Positions 63,871-64,000 of a DNA stretch of 64,000 bases are shown here, in pieces. Numbering within the stretch: the first letter of the stretch is position 1; each line of letters begins with the position of its first letter. Both the position numbers and the translations under genes were made by a program. Source of the DNA: Streblospio benedicti. Its lineage: Eukaryota; Annelida; Polychaeta; Spionida; Spionidae. Below the pieces are notes generated by a model. The model saw nothing but the letters and a program-made list of their open reading frames with translations, was not told the origin of the DNA and did not search any database. Location: the NCBI GenBank assembly GCA_019095985.1, contig CM032662.1, positions 15,498,825-15,562,824 of the forward strand, read 5' to 3'.

Positions 63871-64000
63871 TTGAAGGGGAGAAAAGATCTATGAAATCAA
63901 CGTAGATATTGATTCATTTTTACACGTGGAATTTAGGGGGAGTAAAAATGGTGTCTATCCACGTGGATATAACGTTTGTGTTACACTACACTTGAAATCA

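Overview
The window is AT-rich animal genomic DNA: long introns with GT-AG borders, single-copy housekeeping genes, scattered LINE and hAT fossils, small fold-back elements and one 100-base assembly gap (52911-53010). The LINE types, the repeat style and the frequent TACATGTA word suggest a marine invertebrate bilaterian, perhaps a hemichordate or lophotrochozoan. The sequence alone does not fix the species.

Layout. 1-1850: minus-strand LINE running off the left edge. 2231-13727 (+): PRORP, the protein-only RNase P nuclease, seven coding exons. Its 8.4 kb third intron holds a complete 12-exon gene on the opposite strand (5392-9609), a secreted inter-alpha-trypsin-inhibitor heavy-chain-like protein. 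16316-21985 (-): SLC35B2, the PAPS transporter, with one expected exon not found and a LINE lying in the gap. 22000-30400: no gene, but a minisatellite, several foldback or terminal-inverted-repeat elements and a 96-base near-perfect palindrome. 30454-35259 (+): PSMA6, seven exons, with a LINE in intron 1. 36.6-37.4 kb: an unrecognised decayed coding-like stretch. 41041-55822 (+): an unrecognised gene with repeated RPxT motifs and a cluster of three 86-base alternative exons whose frames require that exactly one is used. 60731-62320 (-): SNRPD2 (Sm D2), three exons. The right end carries repeated CACGTG palindromes and two CCAAT boxes.

The genes do not form one pathway: mitochondrial tRNA 5' processing (PRORP), extracellular matrix (ITIH-like), sulfation (SLC35B2), proteasome (PSMA6) and splicing (SNRPD2). 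PRORP and PSMA6 are also neighbours in the same orientation in human, so their linkage here looks ancestral, with SLC35B2 lying between them.

The most interesting items are the triplicated mutually exclusive exon cluster (48069-49030), an hAT-type insertion with 8-base target duplications that appears as a probable excision scar in a second copy of the same locus, the nested ITIH-like gene, and the missing SLC35B2 exon beside a LINE. The second copy of the 49.6-52.9 kb locus next to the gap is most likely an assembly duplicate of the other haplotype.
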